Assembly (NCBI GenBank): GCA_025200525.1
Contig: CM045758.1
Coordinates: 168,232,261 to 168,296,260 of the forward strand
Source of the DNA: Camellia lanceoleosa
Lineage: Eukaryota > Streptophyta > Magnoliopsida > Ericales > Theaceae
Reading direction: 5' to 3'
Length of the DNA stretch: 64,000 nucleotides
Under the pieces are notes generated by a model. It saw only the letters and a list, made by a program, of their open reading frames with translations, had not been told where the DNA came from and made no database searches. Position numbers and translations under genes: made by a program. Shown here piece after piece: positions 22,238 to 33,900 of this stretch (position 1 is the first letter of the stretch; each line of letters starts with the position of its first letter).

Positions 22238-25200
22238 CCTTCGGGAAATGGTGTCTGCTCTACCCATAAAGGGAACAAATTCCTTGGGCGATAAGTGCCC
22301 ATTTCTCGAAGGTCAAGGGCAGTTTCAATCTTCTCCTCAATTGTGCCTTCTATGAAATCATATGTTTGAGAAGATGTACCTTCGTCATCCAAATGTTCTG
22401 ACATCTCAATTTCTATTGGCCATGGTTTATAAAATGTCCTATAGAATCGATCAGCCATGGTGTCCAAATCTGGGATTGAATTAGGTGGCAGGCTGAAGTA
22501 CCAATCTGCTGCCCATCCTTCCAAAGAAAGAACGATCTGCCGTAGAAGTAACGCCTAACTTTTTACTGTGTTTCCACATTGTGCAAGGAAACGAACCAAA
22601 TGGCGCCTTGGACAACCTGTCCCATTATATAAAGGAAAACGAGGTACTGCATATCCTCGTGGGAACTGAACCCATTCAACCCAATTAAGGAAAGGGTGTC
22701 CAGAAATTTGATTTCTTTCAATAATCAAATTTTGATGGGCTTCAAAACCCTCATCTTTCAAAGAAACTGTTACTTTTGCCTGATGTTCTGCTTCCCTTCT
22801 AGCTTCAATTTTTTGCTTTCTCATCATCACCTGGATTGCGAATGATATGTATTTCTCGTTCTTCAAAATTTACATCCATAGTGATGACATTACAAGGAAA
22901 GTCAAAGTGGTCACTTGATACACTTTCTCTATCGTATGTCCTAGCTGGGGATGTGTATGGTGAACCATCAGGAGAAAAGTCAAGTTCCCAATCTTCATTA
23001 GGATCCTCAACTTGAGATGACTTTGTTTGCTTACTTGAATGCTTCCATACTTCATCATCCGACATACACCTGGCATTCGCCTCATCATCCTTGAAGTGTA
23101 GTCGTTTTTTCGCCTTTTTCACAAGCTCAGAGTCGGACCTACACCCGGTGTCTCCTTGTTTTATTCTCCTTACATATTCTGGAGTGCTTTGATAGTACAC
23201 TGGTGGTACTGGCGAATATTTTGGAGAAAAAGCTTCTAGTATGTACTCTGGAGAAGTTGGTCTATATTCAGGAGAGACTGGTGTGTATTCTGGAGAAGCT
23301 GGTGTATACTCTGGTGAGTCAAGTATGCAGATAGGAGATGTAATGCAATCTCCTTCCTTAACTTTTGAACCAACTTCACCCTCATCTTCCTCATCATCAC
23401 TTAAAACAATGATGGTTAAGCAAAGGGCCAAAGTAAACTTTTCCTCCCTTCTTTTATCAAAGTATGTCTGCAACTCCACAGATTGAAATTTTGAAGATAG
23501 AAATTCCTCCAATGTGACTGGGACAAGAGGACCTTGCTCTAACTGCTCATTAGGGACCAATTTCTCCCCTTTTTCCTTCTTGGGGTTCTTTTTTCCTTTT
23601 CTCTTACTTACTTTGGCTTTTTTCTGTTTCCTAGAAACTTTTGGTTTTTGCTTTTTGGAAACTTTTGGCCTTTGTGTTGTTGAATCAACCACACTTCTAG
23701 CTTTCACTATGGCATTTTGTTTCTTCTTAATGCTTTTTGACTGATAAACAACCCATTCACCTTCATTATCATTGTCGATAGTGATTGGGTTAGCAGATGC
23801 TTTATCTTGAGGAGGGAGCTCGATAATCTTAGAGTCCAAAAGTTCCTGAATTTTATCTTTTAGAACAAAGCACTCTTTTATCGGATGGCTAATCAAACGA
23901 TGGTAGGGACAATACTTTGGATCGTTGGTCTTTCCTACCTCATGTGGTCTTTTCACCTCAGGGAGAGCAATCAACTTTTGCTCCAACAGATCGTCAAATA
24001 GGTCTTCGACCAGATCATCCATGAAAGAATATTTCTTCTCCAACCTCTCTTTCATAGTCACCTTTTTAAATTCCTTGGGCTTTTTAGCCCCTACTACAAC
24101 AGAACCCTTCTTTCTGGTTTCGATTGTAGCTGCAGCCGACCCTTTCAACGGCCCTAGGCCTCCTCCGTTTAGCTAGATGGAGCTCCATATCATGAGCTTT
24201 AGTGCATAAATCATTAAATCCTTCAAAAGTTTGGGCCATAAGAGCCGTAGAGAGCTCATGTCGGAAGTTGTTAAGGCACATCCGAATTAACTCTAATTGC
24301 GTAAACTTTTGAGGACAAACAAATGTCAAAGCTCGCCATCTTACAATGAAATTTGTAACAGACTCATTGTCACGTTGCTTGGTCTCAATCAGTTCTGGTA
24401 CTCCAACTCACCTTTGTGTGTTGCAGAACTGTTTAAGGAACTCTTTCACCATGGAATCCCAATTTATGATTGATCCCTCAGGAAGGTTAGCATACCAAGT
24501 AAATGCAGAACTTTCAAGTGATTGAACAAATAGCTGTAGACACAGGGCCTCATTATGGGCTATTGGCCCGCACCTTGAAAGAAAATGAGCCACATGTTGT
24601 CTTGGATCTCCTGTTCCATCAAACATTTTGAAATCTGGTTGGGAAAAACCAGAAGGGAATGGAACAGCATCTACCCATGCTGGGTAAGGTTTTGTAATTA
24701 TTCGAAATTTCTCATCATCTTTTTCTTTGACTTTCTTTACTTGTCTCCTCACCATATCATCAATCATGGCCATGAGCATTGGATTCATACCACCACTGGT
24801 TAGATCGGAGTAACAAGGACCATTGCCCCCTGGGGCTACTGTACTTTTATGCCTACGGATGTCCCCACAACAGGTTGTGTCATTTGTTTGGGTGCACTTC
24901 CTAGTCCTGTCATTTGGGCCTGCAATTGTTGCATTTACTCCAACATAGCAACCATTTCCCGTTCTCTTCTCTCGAGTTGTTCTTGTAGGGCCACCACTTT
25001 TTCCTTGAGACCTTGGTCTTGTTGGACCTGCGAATTTTCACCTTCTTTCTCAACCTCAGTCATCATAACTGCGACTTTGTTGATATCTTTCAATTCATTG
25101 TTTCCAATATTCGTTGAAACAAACGAGATAGAACCATCTTGTTCGTATAAAGGATTATCAACCCCCACAACATTACTCATTTTTGAAGCACCTGACTGCG

Positions 25201-26411
25201 ATGCTTTGTTTTGAGCCTGGCGGGTTATGGACCTTGTTACAGGCCCTTTTTCTTATTCCATCCATAGATAGTTCAACCAAAGTAGAAATATTTCCCAAGG
25301 GTTGCTTACCCTTCTCCACCTTGGATTTTCCAACAAAGACAGGACTTTCAATTTGTTTTTGGCGTTCATCTGTCGAGAGAGCCCTTTCAATAGCTCCTAT
25401 AACATTTGTTGCCACTGTTCTTAGTTCCAGTTTCTTTAAGGCCTTATTTCTTCTTCGCCTTTGTCTTTTTGAAACTGGACCGAATGACATATCAAGTCAG
25501 GCCCCTAGGGGCATAGAAGGAACCGTTTGCGTTTTTGCAAATTCCTCGTGAATTTTCAAAACAGTCCCTACATTTTTAGAGCGGACCAATTGATGTTGAT
25601 TCAAATCCCGTTGGGCCAACAGGTGTTCCTTATTCAAACCTTGTCAGGCCAACGGATGTTCCTTATTCTGTTGGGCCAACGGGTATTCCTTATTCGAACC
25701 CTGTCGAGCCAACGAGTGTTCCTTTGGCTCTTGAGAGTTGACTAAGATTTGGTTTGACTGATTTTGTGCTCTGAACAGAACTATCGGTTCGTAGGCCGCA
25801 ACTGTTTTTTCAACAATAGGGACCTTTTTTCCATCAACAAGAGTCTGGGTCATTACCCTCCTCCCAATGGCCCTAATGATGGCCATGTTTTCACCAGAGG
25901 CTTTCTTCTGGGCAAACTCCACCAGTTTAATGGAGTCTTCTACCCTTTTGAGTAGTTGGGCCACAACATTTTTTGTTGCCCCCATTGAAGCTGCAACAAA
26001 AGTCGTAATTGCAAACTGATTAGCCTCCTTTACCTGAATTAGAAAGCTCTTCGTTCGGGCTGTGGCCCTCACAGTTGCGTACTGCTTTGACGCTTTCACA
26101 TAATCTTCAGTAATCTTTCTCAAACTTTCAGCTTTCTGGAAAAGTGTGACTTTCTTTGTCACACCAGTTACCTTCGGGATAGTCAAGAGCTTTCGCTCCG
26201 GAGCCCCTTGGGTGATGGGGGAAAGAAGTGCATCTTTCCAAGATTTCGTTGGTTCTACCTTTGGGACAGCCAAGAGCATTCGCTCCGGAGCCCCTTGGGT
26301 GATGGGTGCTATCTCCACCCTTGGTGATTTCAGAACCACTGGATTGTAGGTTTGTCTCCTGACAGTTGCTTCAGCATTCCTATAATAAAAGAATACATCA
26401 GTAAGTTTCAA
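22238..26411 (-). pseudogene. gag: E2 gag and gag-like repeats
   Basis: Frames on the - strand: 26,411-25,644 (255 aa, includes the gag start region that is closed in E1), 25,490-25,173, 25,180-24,935, 24,788-24,408 (gag core), 24,329-24,084, 24,148-22,805 (447 aa) and 22,866-22,228. The 447-aa frame stays open where E1 has stops. It shows the zinc-knuckle-like CH segment, a Lys-rich tail, the Tyr-Pro-Ser-Pro heptads (about 23,323-23,190) and the start of the second gag-like domain, which continues at 22,866-22,430. Several frameshifts make it non-functional. Confidence 0.8.
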
Positions 26412-26469
26412 CTATATATATATATATATATTTTTTTTTTTGTTCTTCAAAAGATGGGAGGAGAAATAA

Positions 26470-26487
26470 GTTCCACTGGGCGTGCCA
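26470..26487 (-). promoter_or_regulatory. E2 primer binding site
   Basis: Same 18-bp site as E1 with one mismatch (TGGCACGCCCAGTGGAAC on the - strand), 5 bp inside the LTR end. Confidence 0.75.
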
Positions 26488-26492
26488 AAATT

Positions 26493-27304
26493 TGTAGACA
26501 CAAATTTTAAAACATGAAGTGTTTCAACACATTTCAAAATTTATGTTACAAATGTCCACTGTTTAGTTTTTGAATTAAACAGTGTTTATTATTTGAATAG
26601 CAGGTTCTTATTTCCGATCTATATTTCAGATCGTTAATTACACATTTTATACAAATGCAACCTCCGATTAATGAAGAACAAAATAAACAACAAAAGACAA
26701 TTTAAAAAAAATAAATATTTTATTAAAATTGTTATGGGTTTTGAACCCTCGAATACAAAATAAAATTCTTGGGTTTGGAACCCTTTACCTATTCATCGCC
26801 ATTAGCATAGGCTCTTGAGTTCTCTAGGCTTCTCTTCTTCTTCCTTGTAACGATTTCTTTGACTCTCAATTTCTTTCTCTCTCTTTCTGATCTTTCACTT
26901 CTGATTTCTTCCGATCCCCCGTCTTATGTGATGGTCCTCATATTTATGGAGGGCCATCAGGTGATAGGAATGCTTCATCTTCAATTTGAATTTCAAATTG
27001 AATGATAGCGCCTATTTGAATTTTGAATGATAGCGCTATCTGATTAATCATATATCTGATTAACCAGATTGATCTTTGGGGTTTCATCCTGTGTGGTGTC
27101 CTTGCTGTAGGCTCTACAGGTGTCATTTTTCGTAGGCTCCACGTGTCACTTGAGTATCTTGAATAACGTTATTGAGATGCAACGTCGTTTTATTTATGTA
27201 TTTCAACGGATCATATTGATCTTTTTTAGGAAGTGATTACCTACAACCTTCCTATCATAGACTCCATACGTGTCATAAATTTAGTTGAAATTTATGTGCC
27301 AACA
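26493..27304 (-). repeat. E2 5' LTR (812 bp)
   Basis: The reverse complement starts TGTTGGCACA at 27,304 and ends TGTCTACA at 26,493. CACTT (27,305-27,309) flanks it outside, and the PBS lies inside at 26,470-26,487. Confidence 0.95.
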
Positions 27305-27309
27305 CACTT

Positions 27310-27895
27310 CATGGCCTCGCCTTGCCTCAACGCCTCTCCTAGCCTCAGCACCTTCCCTAGCCTCGCCTCGGCTCAAGAATGTCACCCAGAGCTACACAGC
27401 TTACCCAGGTAGGGAGTAGGGCCTATGGATCCCTCAGTGCCTCAGCCATAAGACACCCAAGTGACCCATGGCTCCATGCTGGATTACCACGAACCTGTAG
27501 ATTGGTAGTTAAAGTTGAGGGATTAGCAAAATTGCTCAGTCCACCCTCTCGAGGTGGCTCCACTTTCACCTGTCTTAGACAAGAAAGAGAGACCTATTTG
27601 ACTAAGGCATATGATACCTCGAAAGGCGTATGACACCAAACTTTGCCACCCCTTGGCATAACTCCAAAGGATGAGCTGGCCTCCATGGCCCAACTATCCT
27701 ACAAAAGGTCTCCATCCCATACATGGACACACACACTCATGTGACAACTCAAAAGGCATACCACACCTACATTTGCCACTCCTTGGCATGACCCTCAAGG
27801 ATGAGCTGGCCTCCATGGCCCAACTATCCTATAAAAGGTCTACATCCCCATATGTAGACATACAGAGACACCCTTGAGGAGAGCTCCCTCTCCTA
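27310..27895 (+). repeat. Old repeat block in RRP44A intron 11 (copy 1), with 129-bp internal duplication
   Basis: GGATGAGCTGGCCTCCATGG occurs at about 27,668 and 27,797. The block has a TATA-like CTATAAAAGG (about 27,829) and ends in CCTCTCCTACA, which looks like the 3' part of an old LTR. The same block is at 49,326-49,923, so it predates the duplication. The family is not recognised. Confidence 0.5.
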
Positions 27896-28246
27896 CATAT
27901 CAAGAAACAAATTGGTAATTAGCAAGATAGGCAATAGTTAACCAAATTAGTAACAAGCAAGATTTGTTTTTTCTAAGTAACTAGGAAGATAGATGATAGT
28001 TTCCACTAATAGGCAAATCTTCAACATAAATAAGCTTTCAAAGCCAAAAAACAGACTTGAAACATAAACTTCTCCTCCAAGATCATTCTCCCTCGTGTCA
28101 GAAGTTCCCTCTTGCCACATATAATAAATTTTGCTGTCATGGTTTTTATATTTTTCGTGCTATTAGCTTCCATTAATGAGTTTCACTAATTTCCATGATA
28201 TTTATAAGGTCAACATACGTGGAAGAACCAAAAGGTCAAAGGATAC

Positions 28247-30964
28247 GAACTCCAACTTCAAAATTTCCATTTGGAAGAGCTGTACAATGTAATGCATCAT
28301 CAATATCCTTGCATCCTGCAGAAACAGAAACAAAATTATTTGTACAGAGTTTGGTATCTGTCTACACTAAAAAGAATACTATCTGGCCTCATACAAAACT
28401 AAAAGGGTATTAAAACTAAAAGGGTATTAAGAAAGAAAAGGTCTGATAAATCTATAGATCACATACCTGGAGGATCCACGCTAAAGACACGTATATGACG
28501 CAAATCCTGCCTAATAGGATTTGCCAGATCTTCAGAAGACACAGACCAAGGTAATGGTGGCAAACATGACAAAACTTGAGAAGTAAATGGTCTCGAATCT
28601 ATATCATTTTCTATCAACACTACCTGCAGCACCCACATAATTGATTACTACATAATCCATAATCTTAAACTGATTCATCAAACTTCATACAGAGTTCCTA
28701 AACATAATTGATTACTAAATAATCTTAAACTGATTAATCAAACTTCAGACAGAGTTCCTAAACACAATAACATAAGTGTGAAGAAAAAGATTATGGTTAT
28801 TGAAAGAAGAAACAGGTAAATGTCCAACAGGGAAGCAAATGACCTTGGCCTTAACCCACTCACCCCAAAAAAATAAATAAATAAACTGACAGAAAGCCAT
28901 TACTGCATACCTCACTTTCAGTTTCCCTGTCACCGATTACACCTATTGTTCGTACATAATGCCCAGAAGGATATCGAGATAAACGATCCCAAGAATCAAC
29001 GGCAACAATAATTCTTTTGTCCAGAAGATTTCCAAGTTGTCGAGTTTGAATCCGTATCTTTGGAAATCTGCGATCTTTAGAGACAAATAAAGCATGGGCA
29101 ACACCACCAGTGCCTGCGGGCATAGGCATTGGCTCCAAAGATCCACAATATCTGCAAGATATTTTGTAAAATTAAATAACTTCATCCATTTCCAGAAAAG
29201 CCAAGGAACACAAGTAACTGTAGCCACAATAATGGCTAAATTCTAGAAGAAAAATATATGCATTATAAAACTAATAATAAAGAGAACAAAAAAATTTTTT
29301 TTTTTTTTTTTTTGTTTTGAGCAACAATAATATAGAAAATATAACTATTGTCACCATGAAAACAGCAACGAAGACAAGCAAGCAAGAAAACTATGCATCA
29401 AGCCTTAAATATTTTTATAAGCACATCAAGCTTGAAATAATTTTGACAAGCTCACCAAGCCTGAAATATATGGTATACAAAGGCAGGAAGGGAGTTATGA
29501 ACCTTATGACTGATATGAAATTTCAAAGAATGGAACTAACACTTTCTTTGTTTTGGCAAAAGATTTCTGGAATGTTTTTGGCATTTTTTGGTGTTTGGTA
29601 AGACAAAAACCAAAAATCAACAAAAATACAGCTTATTTGGGCAGAAAACATTGTTGCCACTACCACCACCACCACCACCACCACCACCACCAACACGCCA
29701 CCGCCACCATTAGTACCACAATTTTGGAGCCACAAACAAACGTAGAAAAATGTTTTCTACACAGAAAACATTTTCTGAAGGTGGTGTTTGGTAACATTGC
29801 CATTCAATGTTTTCTATTTACATAAAACAAGAAACACGTAATGAAAAAATTTCAGGTAGAAACACAAACCATAAACTGCCTAAAGAGATTTCTAACAAAT
29901 GCCCCATCGCCAAGGTGGAAACATTCTCATAAGCAGCAAATGCAAATGACGTTATGAGATGTTTGAGCATCAGTTATTGTGTTTTTAAGGGAAGTTGAAA
30001 TCAGGGAAGATTTGCATGAGCAGTCAACTGCCTGGTAGACTACCAAAAAGCCTTTTTTAAAGTATTTTTCCAGGCTTAAGTTAAGAGGAAAGTCTTTCAA
30101 TTTGTGAATACATTTTACTAAATGAAAAGGGAAAAAGCAAATAACATGTCAAACTCAAACAAAAGATAACTTAACCAACCCCCAGCCTCGTGAAGAAAGC
30201 GTAATCGCATACATCAAGTAAGCAAGCCATTTAACTTACGAGTGCCGGTTCCGTTTTATGATACCAACAATACGGCCAGATGGACGAGAAGATACGGTAT
30301 TTGCACCTCCCGCAGAACCTTGTGCTGGATTTGGAACTCTAGGAGCATCATCAGCACTGCTTGGAACTAGATGAACATCTTCTTCTTCCTCATCCTCTGG
30401 AAGATAGTTAAGTTAACGGAAAGTATAATATTTTAAAGCATGCATAGCAGGCTCCTAATTCACACACATGCAAGCACAAAACACTCTGTCTATGACCAAA
30501 TTACATCAACCTATGTTTGGATGGCAGGAATCAAAGAGAAGGAACGAGAATCTCATTACTATTAATAAAATTACTGTATCAATGTTATTCAAACGCTTGG
30601 TTTAGTTAGGAATTCCCTTATTGCAGGCCCATCTACTTTTTTCACTCTTAAATGGTTTTATATTCCTCCAGAAATGTGAGATTACGATAGGAGTATGGGG
30701 ATCAGATTTTTGATTAGTTTGGAAAGTGATTTCAGCTTGAGTAGGTAATCAGGAATTGTCTTCCCATTCCAATCCATTCCAAAAAGTGGAATATGATTCC
30801 ACTTTTTGGCTTAAGACTAGTACATAATTTTTGAATCAAAGAGCAGACACAAACCCACCAGGCCATCTGAATTTGATGGGGTCAGAGGAAGAGAAAAGGT
30901 AGGAATAGCCTTCCACTATTAAAACAGGACATTCATTTTTAAGCATCCAACCTCAACACCCCCC

Positions 30965-30998
<34 letters not shown>

Positions 30999-33900
30999 TA
31001 TGGAAAAAAAATTAAAGAAGAATAGAGGAGGGTGGGGAGAATCAAACATATATCTCATACCCTTATCTAGGTATCAAGTGTCTGGCACGGGCATTTGATT
31101 TATTTTGAAGAGCCCATATAACATAGCACAAAGTATACCAGCCAATTCACAATCCAAAATCTCCATAGGCAGTGCATTAAAGGGCTGGTTGGTGCAGCTT
31201 ATCTGAGTTGCTTATAGCTTTTATGCAAACTGTTGGTATAGCTTTTGGTTATAACTTATTAGGCAGAAATAGCTTTAATAAGCTGAAAAAAAGTTTATTT
31301 CTAGAGCTGAGTAAGGGGTGCTTTTGGCTTCTACTTTTGGATTATCGGTTTTTATTTTACAATAAACAAAACCTAAGAACCATATTGTAGGTAAAAAAAA
31401 ATTTCCAGGAAATGTAATTTCATTGAAAGTATAATTGCATACATACAGGAATGGATAAGCATGGTATGATCATACTTAGGAGGACATTTGATGGTATGGA
31501 GGTTCCCTTGTATAGATTGAAGAGTATTCTTAGTTTTTTGAAATTTCATAACTTTCCTACCTTTTCGAATAAAGGTTCAATTACTTAACCCAAAAAAAAA
31601 ATGGTATGATCATGGGTTCATGGCTGCATCTTTTATATATCCAATAACCATATGGCTGGCACTATCATACCTTCATCAGCTATGGACAATGACTTCTGTT
31701 CATGCCATTGATCTTGAGGCAAAAGTTCCACTGCCACTATATCACCAGCGAAAGCCCTATTCATGTTTACACGCCCATATATGATTATCTCATCACCAAT
31801 GCTCTCACTTCCTACATATGCTTCAAAAGGATTGTAACGATTAACACGAAGTTTCCCTTGATGGAAAATACCACAATGCAAGCCAGCAGTAATCTCTGAC
31901 ATGGGTTTATGCTGCACAAAAGGGAGAGCAGGAAAAAAATTTGTAAACTGCCTGAGCATAATTCATGACCACAATATAGTCAATAACAGATGTTACATGA
32001 TATACAATCATCAGTTGTAAACATGCATTTGCAGCCAAGATTACCTCAGTATAAAGTATTTTCCTCTTTGAAGGTCCCAGATCTTCAACTTCCTCCATGC
32101 CTACATCTTCTGAACGAGGCTGAACAAGCAGGTCAAGTAATCCAGGTTGATCAAGCGATTTCACAAATGATTCAACTGAAATAAAAAGGAACTTCATTAG
32201 TCTGCCTTGTCCATATAAGATGTCCAATGAGTTCATACCATAATCGACATGTTAACAACAATATAACAGAAGTATTACCCATTACAGATGTGCATGAACT
32301 GCTAGACAGCTTAAAAAAAGTTAGTTATGTTGTTTAATCTACCTGTCTCCGCAGAAATTCCCTCTTCAGTGGCCTTCCTCTTGTTCTCCCTGTCATTTGT
32401 GATTAGTAAGACCCTAGTTGCATCACCAAGATGATTTTTATACCACTGCGCTGCCACCCGAATAGCTGAAACCACGATTTCTTCAATGTCAGGAATTGGA
32501 AATCCACAAACGCATGTCATTGCACTAGGAATGAAAATAACCACCAGAATACAGAAAACTGCTCTTGTACGTAAGTGTATACATAGAAAATCTAAGGCTC
32601 ATATTTCCAACACTAAAATTTCCCTATTACACTGACACCACACCATGCTATGTAAGTCCACCCTAAAGTATGCCTGCAAGATCAAGTACGCGCAGGTACA
32701 AGTATGTGTGTGTATAATAAAGCACAATTTCTGTATTTTCTTACATAACCAACCTGTTTATCTTCAGCCTTACAATTGAATTCCGGGCATTAGGATGGAG
32801 CAAAAGACGTGAAATTCTTACTTTGAAGAGGTCTTTTCAAATATTGAAAAAATAAATTCTTTTAACATGACTATTCAATGCATATCATGTCTGCTTAGTG
32901 GCACCAGCATTGATAATAAGATCCAAGTGTATGAAGTAATCTACATTTTCTGCAACATTTGCACTGTCTTCTTAAATGTATCGATAATTAACAGCATTGT
33001 CAGGTCTGCAGAGAGTCAGAGACTGGGAATTGTTGTAGAGAACTTTACCAATATAGAACTCAGCAAAGCCTTTTCATAACTTTTTGGCTGATAGAGACGT
33101 GTTTCAGTTCATGGGGATATCCAGAAAATAGAGCAATAAGTTTTTTTTTTTTTTTTTTTTGATCGGAGCAATAAGTTCAAAATGTATAATCAATGATTAA
33201 TGGATCACTACTCCCACAAGGTGATTGTGTTACGTGAAAAGGAAATTTTATAGTGAATATGAGAGTCTAGACACCAAGTACCATCTCTTTCATAGCATTG
33301 GAACTGGTAGTCATTAAAAATGAATCCAACAAACAAAACATTAGCATAAAGCAAAGAAAAAACCTCTATCATTCCGATCATTTGGACTTTCACCGACCAT
33401 GGCCTTCACATATGTATCCCTTCAAGAAAAATAAACAACGCACCAAGAATTAGAAGGAGTTTAGTTTGATCTCTTTGTTTCAATACTACTACTGTTGCTG
33501 CGGCTTCTACAACTGAATAAATTAAAATAAGGCCAGGCATGAAGTAACGACCATCGGAAACAGGGGCTTAAAAAAAGTAAACTACACTTTTACATAGAAA
33601 TCTAAACACTCTGATTGAGTATAAATAAATAACCATATTAATTATTTTAAAAAATGATGAATGGCCTAGCATCCAATGAGTTTATCCAACAAATGGTATA
33701 ACTCAGACATGATGAAAACAAAAGAGAACCTACCTGTGATATTCATTAAAGAACACAAAGAACTTCCTTGTAGAATTGCTGCAGAGGGCTCTGATTCTAT
33801 TATAAACCGAGAGGCTCTTGTTCTTCACCTCTTCCAACACCACTGACAATATGACAACATCATCAATTGCCGGATTCTCGAGCAAGTCAATCTGAGGAAC

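Larger units (their letters stand above)
18056..27304 (-). mobile_element. E2: inverted, 3'-truncated Tat element of the same family
   Basis: On the - strand from 27,304 leftwards: 5' LTR, PBS, gag, gag-like repeats, protease, then an abrupt end at the base equivalent to E1 position about 6,570, before RT. RT, RNase H, integrase, the antisense gene and the 3' LTR are missing. A 2.46-kb solo LTR interrupts it. Sequence is a few percent different from E1 by eye, and some frames open here are broken in E1, so the two are not one recently copied block. Confidence 0.92.

Noticed and set aside
17928..27304. Simple inversion of one Tat element
   Set aside because: A single inversion with breakpoints at 18,055 and in pol would leave E1 starting mid-pol. 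E1 is instead complete back to its 5' LTR.
28441..28500. Truncation of RRP44A within exon 11 at about 28,247 and 50,273
   Set aside because: At first exon 11 seemed cut off. GTTC is followed by a normal GT donor, and exon 12 starts ATATTGCTGATG, giving the expected His-Ile-Ala-Asp join.
29523..29825. Val-rich and His-rich ORFs in intron 8
   Set aside because: Produced by translating the CAC microsatellite. The repeat length differs in copy 2 and there is no other support.
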